Below, piece by piece: positions 1-7,050 of a stretch of DNA of 43,662 nucleotides (position 1 is the stretch's first letter; each line of letters opens with the position of its first letter). Both the position numbers and the translations under genes were made by a program. The stretch is from Betaproteobacteria bacterium (GTDB lineage: Bacteria; Pseudomonadota; Gammaproteobacteria; Burkholderiales; SG8-39), in NCBI GenBank assembly GCA_947482825.1, contig CANKMT010000044.1, positions 1 through 43,662 of the forward strand, written 5' to 3'. Under the pieces are notes generated by a model. That model did no database searches. It was not told where the DNA came from and worked only from the letters and a program-made list of their open reading frames with translations.

Positions 1-276
1 CCGCCCGGCCAGATCGACGTGCGGTTCGAAGGCTGCGTGGTGAGCATCAACGGAAAGGTCGTCGGCTCGGGCGCGGGGGTCGAGGCCATGGGCAGCCCGG
101 TGAACGTGGTCGCGGCAGTGGCCAACCGGCTGGCGGAGTTCGGCGAGAAGTTAAGGGCCGGCGAGATCGTGATTACCGGCGCGCTCTGCGGGCCGGCACG
201 GGCGGTGAAAGGGGATCGGGAGGCGGTGGTGGAATTTACGCGGCTGGGAAGGGTGAGCGTGCGGTTCGAGGCTTAG
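1..276 (+). CDS. 2-keto-4-pentenoate hydratase-type protein, C-terminal part (cut by window edge)
   Basis: This is the last 91 codons of a gene whose start lies before the window; the frame is open from base 1 to the TAG at 274-276. The residues visible include GAGVEAMGSPVNVVAAVAN, then a stretch ending ITGALCGPARAVKGD. These match the C-terminal part of the MhpD / 2-oxo-3-hexenedioate decarboxylase branch of the fumarylacetoacetate hydrolase superfamily, which acts late in meta-cleavage pathways for aromatics. The fragment cannot separate hydratase from decarboxylase, and the metal-binding residues lie upstream of the window. Function at family level is fairly secure; the substrate is unknown. 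Confidence 0.75.
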   Translation, partial: PPGQIDVRFEGCVVSINGKVVGSGAGVEAMGSPVNVVAAVANRLAEFGEKLRAGEIVITGALCGPARAVKGDREAVVEFTRLGRVSVRFEA

Positions 277-289
277 TACGAGGCTCAGT

Positions 290-319
290 ATTGACGTAAA
301 CATCAATTTCAGGAAGAAT
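290..319 (+). promoter_or_regulatory. Putative promoter with palindromic operator for the HTH/nucleotidyltransferase pair
   Basis: TTGACG (291-296) could be a -35 box. AAGAAT (314-319), 17 bases downstream, could be a weak -10. The -35 lies inside an 18-bp palindrome (290-307): ATTGACGT, two bases, ACATCAAT, with one mismatch. The HTH gene starts at 348. A palindrome over the -35 of an operon whose first gene encodes a DNA-binding protein suggests autorepression; that role is inferred. Confidence 0.4.
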
Positions 320-347
320 CGTTGATCTTTAAATCATCCCAATAGAG

Positions 348-845
348 ATGACTCCGGCCGCCCTCCTCGAACAACTGCGCCCCGCGGCCGTCCGCCTGTT
401 CGGCAATGACCGGCGTTGGGCGCAGGCCTGCAACCTGCCGCCGGAGACCTTGTCGAGGCTGCGCAAGCGCGAGTCATGCGACCTTCGCACTCTGGCAGCG
501 CTGGCCTCGGCCGTCGGCTACACGCTGGCCGTCACGCCGGTTTCAAGCGCGCCCGGGGCGCCGTTCGGCCGGTCGGGGGAAGAAGAACTCCTCGACCTGT
601 GCGCCTCGGGCAGTCTCGACGCTGCGGTTTGGCGCAAGCACGGCGAAGGCTTCTTCATGGGCGGCCTCGCGGCGATGCTCGCGAGCGTGCGGGGGTTCGA
701 CCGCCGCAGGTATCTTGCCCTCGCCGAGGCGTTGCATCCCGGCATCACCCAACCCGAGGTGTTCGAGTTCTGGCTGCAAAAGAGCCCGGTCCGGCCGGCC
801 CGCTTCCTGCCGATGCTCGAGCGCTGGAGGCCCGTTGCGGCCTGA
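348..845 (+). CDS. HTH-domain protein, putative antitoxin/repressor
   Basis: A 165-residue protein. Residues about 20-60 (RRWAQACNLPPETLSRLRKR, then a segment with LRTLAALASAVGYTL) have the spacing of a Cro/CI-like helix-turn-helix. The C-terminal half is predicted helical, includes EELLDLCASGSLDAAVWRKHG, and resembles no enzyme I know. Its stop overlaps the start of the downstream nucleotidyltransferase by 11 bases, so the two are translationally coupled. A DNA-binding protein placed before a DUF6036-type nucleotidyltransferase is the arrangement expected of AbiE-like toxin-antitoxin modules, with this gene as antitoxin and repressor. No strong Shine-Dalgarno is seen before the ATG. The antitoxin role is inferred from context. 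Confidence 0.7.
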   Translation: MTPAALLEQLRPAAVRLFGNDRRWAQACNLPPETLSRLRKRESCDLRTLAALASAVGYTLAVTPVSSAPGAPFGRSGEEELLDLCASGSLDAAVWRKHGEGFFMGGLAAMLASVRGFDRRRYLALAEALHPGITQPEVFEFWLQKSPVRPARFLPMLERWRPVAA

Positions 846-1425
846 CCATCGCGCCCAGCCCGGCTACCTGGAAGCCTTCGCCCGGATCGTCGAAAAGATC
901 GCGTCGCGGCTGAAGGGCGTGAATCCGAAACAACTGCCGATCAAGCTGTACGTGGCCGGCGGGGCCGCTCTTCACATGCACACAGGAAGCCGGGTCAGCG
1001 TCGACATCGACGGCGTCTTCTCGCGCCGGATCGTGATCGACGATGATCTCGAAGCTTCCTACCGAGATGCCGACGGCCGGGTGCGCGTGCTCTATTTCGA
1101 CCGCAACTACAATGACACCCTCGGGTTGATGCACGAAGACGCGCAAGCCGATTCCGTGCGCATCAACCTGCCGGGACTGGATAGCAAGGTGCTGGAGGTG
1201 CGCGTGTTGTCTGCGCTCGACTTGGCGGTTTCAAAGCTCTCGCGCTTCAGCGACCAGGATCGCGAAGACATCGAATTGCTGGCGCGGGAGAAACTCATCG
1301 ATGCGAAGTCCCTGCGAAAGCGCGCGGAAGAAGCGCTCGGCGCGTATGTGGGCGATTTGGCCTCGGTGCGGACGAGTATCGACCTGGCGTGCAAGCTGGT
1401 TGAATCTGCGCGTCGGGCAAAATGA
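835..1425 (+). CDS. DUF6036-type nucleotidyltransferase, putative toxin
   Basis: A 196-residue protein read from a TTG at 835 that overlaps the end of the HTH gene. A longer open stretch upstream in this frame is only a shadow of the HTH gene. The nucleotidyltransferase core is visible: YVAGGAALHMHTGS (39-52), then SVDID with aspartates 57 and 59 as the likely metal pair. A later segment, DLAVSKLSRFSDQDREDI (129-146), resembles the Lys/Arg-Asp motif of AbiEii/MenT-like enzymes. In those families the protein transfers a nucleotide to tRNA or another target and stops growth. Family assignment is fairly good; toxicity and target are inference. GTG at 919 is a less likely start because it would remove the region before the GG motif. 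Confidence 0.7.
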   Translation: MRPDHRAQPGYLEAFARIVEKIASRLKGVNPKQLPIKLYVAGGAALHMHTGSRVSVDIDGVFSRRIVIDDDLEASYRDADGRVRVLYFDRNYNDTLGLMHEDAQADSVRINLPGLDSKVLEVRVLSALDLAVSKLSRFSDQDREDIELLAREKLIDAKSLRKRAEEALGAYVGDLASVRTSIDLACKLVESARRAK

Positions 1426-1467
1426 TTGGCGGAAGATTCCGCAAGATGTAGTAGCGGTGAGGACTCA

Positions 1468-2347
1468 ATGATCGTCCAAATGTCGGAGCGGGCCCGCCCG
1501 GGCCGGTTCGGAAACCAGCTCTTCGGCTACTTCTTCCTGAAGATGCTGCAATCGGAGATCGGCTGCGAAATCCGCTTCCCGGCTTGGCAGGGCAACGCGC
1601 TTTTCAACCTTCAGAAGACCCCGGGCCTGCTTCCGCCCGACGAGTCGATCTGCTTCGAAGAACTGCCCCGGCCCGAGGGTTTCGTCCTGGTGCACGGCGC
1701 CAACCGCGCAAACGGGCCGCACGCCGAAATCGCGGCAATCCGGCGCTATGCCGAACTAAACACCGGCGTCCTCGAACTAGGCGGTCTTTTTCAATATCAC
1801 TCTTCGACGCTTGCCACCAGAAAAGAGATGTTCCGCGCGCTCTTCCGGCCGGACCGGCAACTCGAGCTGCAACTCGATGGGTCCCTCGCGGGCTTCGGAT
1901 TGGCTGGCCACCCGATCGTCTGCGTGCACGTAAGAAGGGGGGGATTACCTCCTTTACGGGGACGGGCACAGAATCTTCTGGGGTAACAGCCTCGATGCGG
2001 TCGCCAGGGCGGTGGATGACCTGAAGCGGACCTGCCTGAAGGACTTCTTCGTCTACTTGTGCAGCGACGAAATCGAGTACTGCAAGCGCGAACTGCAGGC
2101 GCGCAACCTCTTCTGCATCACCAGCCCGGACCTGATCGGCGGCCGCAATGCGCCGCTGGAATTGACGATCGATTTCCTAGTCATGGCCCGGTCGAACGCG
2201 CTGTTGGTCGCCAACAGCTCGCTGTCTTTTTCCGCGGCGATGCTGAACCAGAATGCACGGATCTTCCTGCGGCCCGGTCCCCACGAAGACCGGTACATCC
2301 CCTTCGACCCGTGGAATTCGCACGTGCTGTTGCCGAGATTCGCCTAG
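1468..2347 (+). pseudogene. GT11-type (alpha-1,2-fucosyltransferase-like) glycosyltransferase, frameshifted at a G7 tract
   Basis: The first frame starts at ATG 1468 behind a GGTGAGG ribosome site. It carries the family's N-terminal GxxGNQLFxY signature (RPGRFGNQLFGY), and stops at 1986. The second frame, read to 2347, continues the same protein. Removing one G from the seven at 1937-1943 joins them and gives HVRRGDYLLYGDG, the GDP-fucose-binding HxRRxD motif of GT11, with its histidine at residue 154. The restored protein would be about 292 residues, normal for the family, ending in a conserved-looking segment with NSSLSFSAAML. It may be a real pseudogene, a slipped-strand phase-variable gene that is off, or an assembly error. 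No other surface-polysaccharide gene is near. Confidence 0.75.
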
Positions 2348-2434
2348 CCGGGCCGCCAATCCCGGTGCTCCCGATGGCAGCATTTCCCCCGCAAACCCAA
2401 TAGACAGCCGGGCCTGAGTCGAAAAATGGCAGTA

Positions 2435-2990
2435 TTAGGGCGTCTTGCCTGCCAACCTTGCCCGCGCCGGACGGATCGGCCGCAATCGACTTCTGCAGGT
2501 CCAGCAGGCTCTGCTGGCTCACCTTGATCGCGCCCCGGCGCGGCCGCTCGAGGTCGATGATCAGGTAGGTCACGCAGGCGATCAGCACCACCAACGCATA
2601 GGCCGGCACTTTGACGCGATGGCCGGCGAGGCCGGAGGAGTAACCCAGCGTGCCCGCGGCGATCAGGATCGTCGCGAGCATCAGCAGGACGACGAATTCC
2701 GGCACGTGCCGCGCGAGCGCCGCTCCCCGCTTGCCCGCAGCATCGATCAGGTCGTTCAGTGACTGCAGGAACAAGCCGGTGGTGGCCGGCCGCGAGTCGA
2801 TTTCGACCGCTTTCACCGCCTGCTTCCACAGTTGCGCCGAACTCTGGTTGGCCTGGAGAAGGTAGGCGTCGCGCTTTGCCGGCTGCGAGAGATCGATGCC
2901 CGCTTCGCGCACGCGCAAGTCCACGTACTGGCGAAGGCCGCATTCCGCTTGGCGGAACCTTGTGCGGTCGCAGAGCAAACGCCGCTATCA
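2435..2990 (-). pseudogene. Remnant of a bestrophin-like (DUF4239) membrane protein
   Basis: The minus strand from about 2978 encodes LRQYVDLRVREAGIDL and then a helical segment. Two hydrophobic stretches follow (VVLLMLATILIAAGTLGYSS and AYALVVLIACVTYLIIDLER), then RPRRGAIKVSQQSLLDLQKS. This order is typical of the C-terminal half of bestrophin-like DUF4239 proteins. The N-terminal membrane half of about 120 residues is absent. The coding similarity ends just where the upstream region of the nic operon begins. The open frame runs on past the expected C-terminus to 2181, with no recognisable protein there. I read this as a gene cut during rearrangement; the exact ends are approximate. Confidence 0.6.
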
Positions 2991-3022
2991 TCGATTTTCA
3001 CCTTCCTTTCCCCGAGGCGCGC

Positions 3023-4054
3023 ATGAACGTCAAACTGTTGACCGCCTGGCAGCAGGTGCTCCAGTCCTGCAAGGTAAAGCAGGGCGAGTCGCTCGTCTTC
3101 CTGCTCGCCGAGCATTCACACCCGGAGCACGTCGAAGCCAGTCGAGCCGCCGCGTCCACGCTGGGCGCGCGCGTACTGAGCCTGCAGCTGGGCGAGACCA
3201 CCATGCGCGCGGCCGGCGAGACCACGGCTTACATCGGCCCGACCTCGCTCACCGGCAACCTTCCCGCCGTCGCCGCGATGAAAAGCGCCGACATGGTGAT
3301 CGACCTCATGGGCATCGACCGCGGCACTGAGCAGCAGGAGATCCTCGACGCCGGCACCCGCATCCTGCTCGTGAAGGAGCCGCCCGAGATCTTCATGCGC
3401 CTCCTGCCCACGCCGGAGGACAAGCGCCGCGCGCTGGCCGCCGCCGAGATGCTGAAGAAAGCGCGCAGCATGCACGTGACCTCCGAGGCCGGCACCGACT
3501 TCAAGGTGGAGTTCGGCCAGTACGGGATGCTCGTGCAGTACGGACTCGCCGACGAGCCCGGCCGCTGGGACCATTGCCCGAGCACGTTCGTCGCCACGTG
3601 GCCGACCGAGCGCACCTCGAACGGCATCGTGGTGCTCGACCGCGGCACCACGATCCTGCCGTTCAAGGAATACGTGCACACGCCGATCACGCTCACAATC
3701 GAGGGCGGCTACATCCGCAAGATCGAGGGCGAGTTCGACGCCCAGTACCTGCGCGACTACATGGCCAAGTTCGAGGACCCCGAAGGCTACGCGGTGTCGC
3801 ACCTGGGCTGGGGCCTGCAGAAGAAGGCGCACTGGACGGCGCTCGGCATGTACGACAAGCGCCAGACCAATGCGATGGAAGCGCGCTCGTTCTACGGCAA
3901 CTTCATGTTCTCGACCGGGCCGAACCTCGAAGGCGGCGGCACGCGCAATACGCCCTGCCACCTCGACATCCCGATGCGCGGCTGCTCGATGTCGCTCGAC
4001 GGCCAGCCGATCCTGGACCACGAAAAAATCGTCCCGGAGGCGATGCGTGCCTGA
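3023..4054 (+). CDS. nicX: 2,5-dihydroxypyridine 5,6-dioxygenase
   Basis: This is a 343-residue member of the NicX / M29-peptidase-like fold. It opens the ring of 2,5-dihydroxypyridine to give N-formylmaleamate, using mononuclear iron. H260 (VSHLGWG), H313 and D315 (CHLDIPMRG) match the spacing of the iron ligands I recall for Pseudomonas NicX (H265, H318, D320), with a constant offset of five. The frame is open further upstream, but that stretch is antisense to the bestrophin-like remnant; ATG 3023 fits the family length. It is the first gene of a tight operon with a NicC-like enzyme, a Bug receptor and NicD, which supports the assignment. Confidence 0.9.
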   Translation: MNVKLLTAWQQVLQSCKVKQGESLVFLLAEHSHPEHVEASRAAASTLGARVLSLQLGETTMRAAGETTAYIGPTSLTGNLPAVAAMKSADMVIDLMGIDRGTEQQEILDAGTRILLVKEPPEIFMRLLPTPEDKRRALAAAEMLKKARSMHVTSEAGTDFKVEFGQYGMLVQYGLADEPGRWDHCPSTFVATWPTERTSNGIVVLDRGTTILPFKEYVHTPITLTIEGGYIRKIEGEFDAQYLRDYMAKFEDPEGYAVSHLGWGLQKKAHWTALGMYDKRQTNAMEARSFYGNFMFSTGPNLEGGGTRNTPCHLDIPMRGCSMSLDGQPILDHEKIVPEAMRA

Positions 4055-5261
4055 CAAAGCGGGGGGCAATCCCCACGTCATCATTGCGGGCGCGGGGCTC
4101 GGCGGCCTCGCCGCGGCGCTCGCGCTGCTCAAGCGCGGGTTGGATGTCGATGTGTACGAGCAGGCGGACGAGCTCAAGGAGGTCGGCGCCGGCGTACAGA
4201 TTTCGGCCAACGGCACGCGCGTGCTGTTCGAGCTCGGCCTCAAGGAGTCCGTGGAGCACTGGGGCGTGCGCGCGGTGGACAAGGAGATCCGCCTCTGGAA
4301 CACCGGGCAGACGTGGTCGCTCTTCAATCGCGCCAGCGCCCCGATCGGCGAGCGCTATGGCGTGCCGATGTTCCTGCTTCATCGCGGCGACCTGCACACC
4401 GCGCTGGCCAACGCGGTTCGGGCGGCAAAGCCGGACGCGATCCACCTCAACCGCCGTTGCGTCGGGTTCGAGCAGGATGGCGCGGGAGTGGAACTCAAGT
4501 TCGAAGATGGAAGTTCTGCCAAGGGCGACGTGCTCGCCGGCGCCGACGGCCTGCATTCGCAGGTCCGGCGCCAGCTCTTCGGCGCCGCGGTACCGCGCTT
4601 CACCGGCCAGGTCGCCTGGCGCGGCATGGTGCCGATGGACAGCCTGCCCGACTATCAGCGTCGCATGGTCGCCACCAACTGGATCGGGCCCAAGGCGCAT
4701 GTCACGTGCTATCCCGTGCGCCGAGGCGAGTTGTTCAACGTGGTCGGCCAGGTGGACCGCAACGACTGGCAGACCGAATCGTGGATCGAGGAGGGCACGC
4801 ACGCCGAATGCCTCGCCGACTTTCCCGGCTGGCACCCCGAGGTGCAGACGATGCTCGAGAACACCACGACCTTGTACCGCTGGGGCCTGTTCCTGCGCGA
4901 ACCGCTCGAGCACTGGACCAAGGGGCGCGTGACGCTGCTGGGCGACGCTTGCCACGCGATGCTGCCGTACCTGGGGCAGGGCGCGAACTCGGCGATGGAA
5001 GACGGTTTCGTGCTCGCCCGCTGCATCGCCCAATGGCCGGGCGATCCGGTGATTGCGCTCGAGCGCTACGAGGTCGCGCGCCTGGAACGCACGACCTCGC
5101 TGGTCAACCGCTCGGCCGAAATGGCGGGGACCTTCCACAACGAAGCCATGGCCACGGCCGAGAGCGCGGAGAAGTACATCAACACCGAATGGCATCCGAG
5201 CAAGATCGGCGCACGCTATGACTGGATCTACAAATACGATGCGGCCGGCGCCGCGCTCTGA
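4047..5261 (+). CDS. nicC: FAD-dependent monooxygenase, probably 6-hydroxynicotinate 3-monooxygenase
   Basis: A 404-residue group A flavoprotein hydroxylase. It has the N-terminal dinucleotide fold GAGLGG (15-20), the GADGLHS motif in the middle, and the FAD-ribityl motif GDACHAMLPYLGQG near residue 295. GTG 4047 is preceded by CCCGGAGG and overlaps the end of nicX by 8 bases. In the aerobic nicotinate pathway NicC decarboxylates and hydroxylates 6-hydroxynicotinate to 2,5-dihydroxypyridine, the substrate of NicX next door. The sequence is also close to salicylate hydroxylases, so the substrate rests mainly on the neighbours. Confidence 0.8.
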   Translation: MPDKAGGNPHVIIAGAGLGGLAAALALLKRGLDVDVYEQADELKEVGAGVQISANGTRVLFELGLKESVEHWGVRAVDKEIRLWNTGQTWSLFNRASAPIGERYGVPMFLLHRGDLHTALANAVRAAKPDAIHLNRRCVGFEQDGAGVELKFEDGSSAKGDVLAGADGLHSQVRRQLFGAAVPRFTGQVAWRGMVPMDSLPDYQRRMVATNWIGPKAHVTCYPVRRGELFNVVGQVDRNDWQTESWIEEGTHAECLADFPGWHPEVQTMLENTTTLYRWGLFLREPLEHWTKGRVTLLGDACHAMLPYLGQGANSAMEDGFVLARCIAQWPGDPVIALERYEVARLERTTSLVNRSAEMAGTFHNEAMATAESAEKYINTEWHPSKIGARYDWIYKYDAAGAAL

Positions 5262-5271
5262 AAGGAAACAC

Positions 5272-6246
5272 ATGAGATTCACGACGCTCCTCGTCAATGC
5301 CCTGCTCGCATTTGCCTGCGCCTCGCCCCTTGCGCAGGCACAATGGCCCGCCAAGCCGATCCTGATCGTGATCCCGTTCTCCGCGGGCGGCACCCTCGAC
5401 GCGGTCACGCGCCTCGTGGGGTCCAAGGTAAGCGAGGGCCTCGGCCAACCGGTCGTCATCGAGAACCGCACCGGCGCGCAGGGAATCATCGGCTTCCAGT
5501 CGGTGGCCAAGGCGCCGCCCGACGGCTACACGCTGGTGACGGTCGCCAACAGCTTCGCGGTGAATCCTGCGGTGAGGAACGACCTGCCTTACGACTCGGT
5601 TAAGGATTTCGCGCCGCTCACCTCGCTTGGCATCACGCCGCATATCCTCGCGGTCCATCCGTCAGTGCCGGCGAACAGCGTGAAGGAACTGGCGGCCCTT
5701 GCGCGCCAGAAGCCCGAAACGCTTACCTACGGCACGCTCGGCGAAGGCAGCTACTCGCACCTCGTGGGCAAGATGTTCGAGAAGGCGGCCGGCGGCATCA
5801 AGCTCGTGCAGGTGCCGTTCCGCGGTTCGGCGCCGAGCATCGTGGCTGTGCTCGGCAACCAGATCACGATGGTGTTCGGCAATTTGCCGGAGATCGCTCC
5901 CCACATGAAGGCGGGCAAGCTCAAAGCGCTGGCGATTTCGGCGACCACGCGCTCGCCCCTCGTGCCAGACCTGCCGACGATGACCGAGGCGGGGTTTCCG
6001 GGCTTTCATTCGGAGTCGTGGTACGGGCTGGTCGCGCCGGCCGGCACGCCGCCCGAGATCCTGAGCCGCCTGCAACGGGAGGTCGCGCGCGTATTGACGC
6101 TCCCGGACGTGAAGGAGCGCCTCGCCGCGCAGAGCGTTTCGGGCGGAGGTGAGACGCCGGAAGAGTTCACAGCGTCGCTGAAAAACCTGATGGTCACGTA
6201 TGCCGCCATCGCGAAGGAAACCAACATCAAGGCGAGCGCCAATTGA
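5272..6246 (+). CDS. Bug-family periplasmic solute-binding protein (tripartite tricarboxylate transporter type)
   Basis: A 324-residue secreted protein. The signal peptide is MRFTTLLVNALLAFACASPLAQA, cut before QWPAKPI. It shows the Bug signatures IPFSAGGTLDAVTR, VIENRTGAQGIIG and LPTMTEAGFPGF. ATG 5272 follows AAAGGAAAC, 10 bases after the nicC stop. Its place between nicC and nicD suggests it captures a pyridine carboxylate or a pathway acid in the periplasm. No TctA/TctB membrane genes are in the window, so the permease must be encoded elsewhere or the protein acts as a sensor. Confidence 0.88.
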   Translation: MRFTTLLVNALLAFACASPLAQAQWPAKPILIVIPFSAGGTLDAVTRLVGSKVSEGLGQPVVIENRTGAQGIIGFQSVAKAPPDGYTLVTVANSFAVNPAVRNDLPYDSVKDFAPLTSLGITPHILAVHPSVPANSVKELAALARQKPETLTYGTLGEGSYSHLVGKMFEKAAGGIKLVQVPFRGSAPSIVAVLGNQITMVFGNLPEIAPHMKAGKLKALAISATTRSPLVPDLPTMTEAGFPGFHSESWYGLVAPAGTPPEILSRLQREVARVLTLPDVKERLAAQSVSGGGETPEEFTASLKNLMVTYAAIAKETNIKASAN

Positions 6247-7043
6247 GCACCTTTCTCTACGGTGGCCATGTGCGCGCCAACGGCATCCGCCAGCATTACC
6301 TGCGCTACGGAGGCAAGGGCGAGCCGCTGGTGCTGATCCCGGGCATCACGAGCCCGGCGATCACGTGGGGTTTCGTAGGCGAGCGCCTGGGTAAGACGTA
6401 CGACACCTACGTTCTCGATGTGCGCGGGCGCGGCCTGTCGGAAACCGGGCCGGACCTGAAATACGACCTCGATACTTACGCCCGGGATGCGGTGGATTTC
6501 GCCACCTCGCTTGGCCTGAAGAGGTACCGGCTGGTCGGCCACTCGATGGGCGCGCGCATCGCGGCGCGCATGGGGCGGTTGGAAGCCGATCGTCTGGTGC
6601 GCGTCGCGCTGGTCGATCCGCCGTTGAGCGGCCCGGGACGGCGCCAGTATGTGCGCTCGCTCTCGTTCTACCTCGATTCGATCCACGAGGCGCGCGAAGG
6701 CCGCGCCGATGTCGAGGCGATCCGCCGCACCTACCCGAACTGGACCGAGGAGCAGTTGCGCCTGCGCGCCGAATGGCTGCATACCTGCGACGACACCGCG
6801 ATCGAAATGAGCCTGCGCGGCATCAACGAGGAGGACATCCATGGCGACCTGCCGAAGATCGTCGCGCCCGCGCTCCTGATGGTGGCGGAGAAAGGCGGCG
6901 TGATCGATGATGCCGATATTGCCGAGGTGAAGAGGCTTCTGCCCACAATCCTCGTGCGTACAGTCAAGGGGGCCGGCCACATGATCCCGTTCGACGATTT
7001 CGCAGGCTTCTTCGCCGCGCTCGACGACTTCCTTGCCGGCTGA
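6243..7043 (+). CDS. nicD: N-formylmaleamate deformylase (alpha/beta hydrolase)
   Basis: A 266-residue alpha/beta hydrolase that removes formate from N-formylmaleamate, the product of NicX. The triad is visible: S101 in GHSMGAR, D125 in LVDPP, H246 in GAGHMIP. These are essentially the positions I recall for Pseudomonas NicD (S101, D125, H245). Other NicD-specific stretches are PGITSPAITWGF and WTEEQLRLRAEWLHTC. It starts at TTG 6243, overlapping the upstream stop as TTGA, so it is translationally coupled. The assignment is strong from sequence alone and stronger with nicX in the operon. Confidence 0.92.
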   Translation: MSTFLYGGHVRANGIRQHYLRYGGKGEPLVLIPGITSPAITWGFVGERLGKTYDTYVLDVRGRGLSETGPDLKYDLDTYARDAVDFATSLGLKRYRLVGHSMGARIAARMGRLEADRLVRVALVDPPLSGPGRRQYVRSLSFYLDSIHEAREGRADVEAIRRTYPNWTEEQLRLRAEWLHTCDDTAIEMSLRGINEEDIHGDLPKIVAPALLMVAEKGGVIDDADIAEVKRLLPTILVRTVKGAGHMIPFDDFAGFFAALDDFLAG

Positions 7044-7050
7044 GGGCAAG

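Noticed and set aside
2400..2445. Possible third copy of the GGGGCCAGG... hairpin family near GGGCCTGAGTCGAAAAATGG
   Set aside because: Only a few bases agree and there is no second arm.
3116..5510. Long open minus-strand frames opposite nicX and nicC
   Set aside because: They are antisense to genes with clear catalytic motifs, lack recognisable domains and reflect the high GC content.
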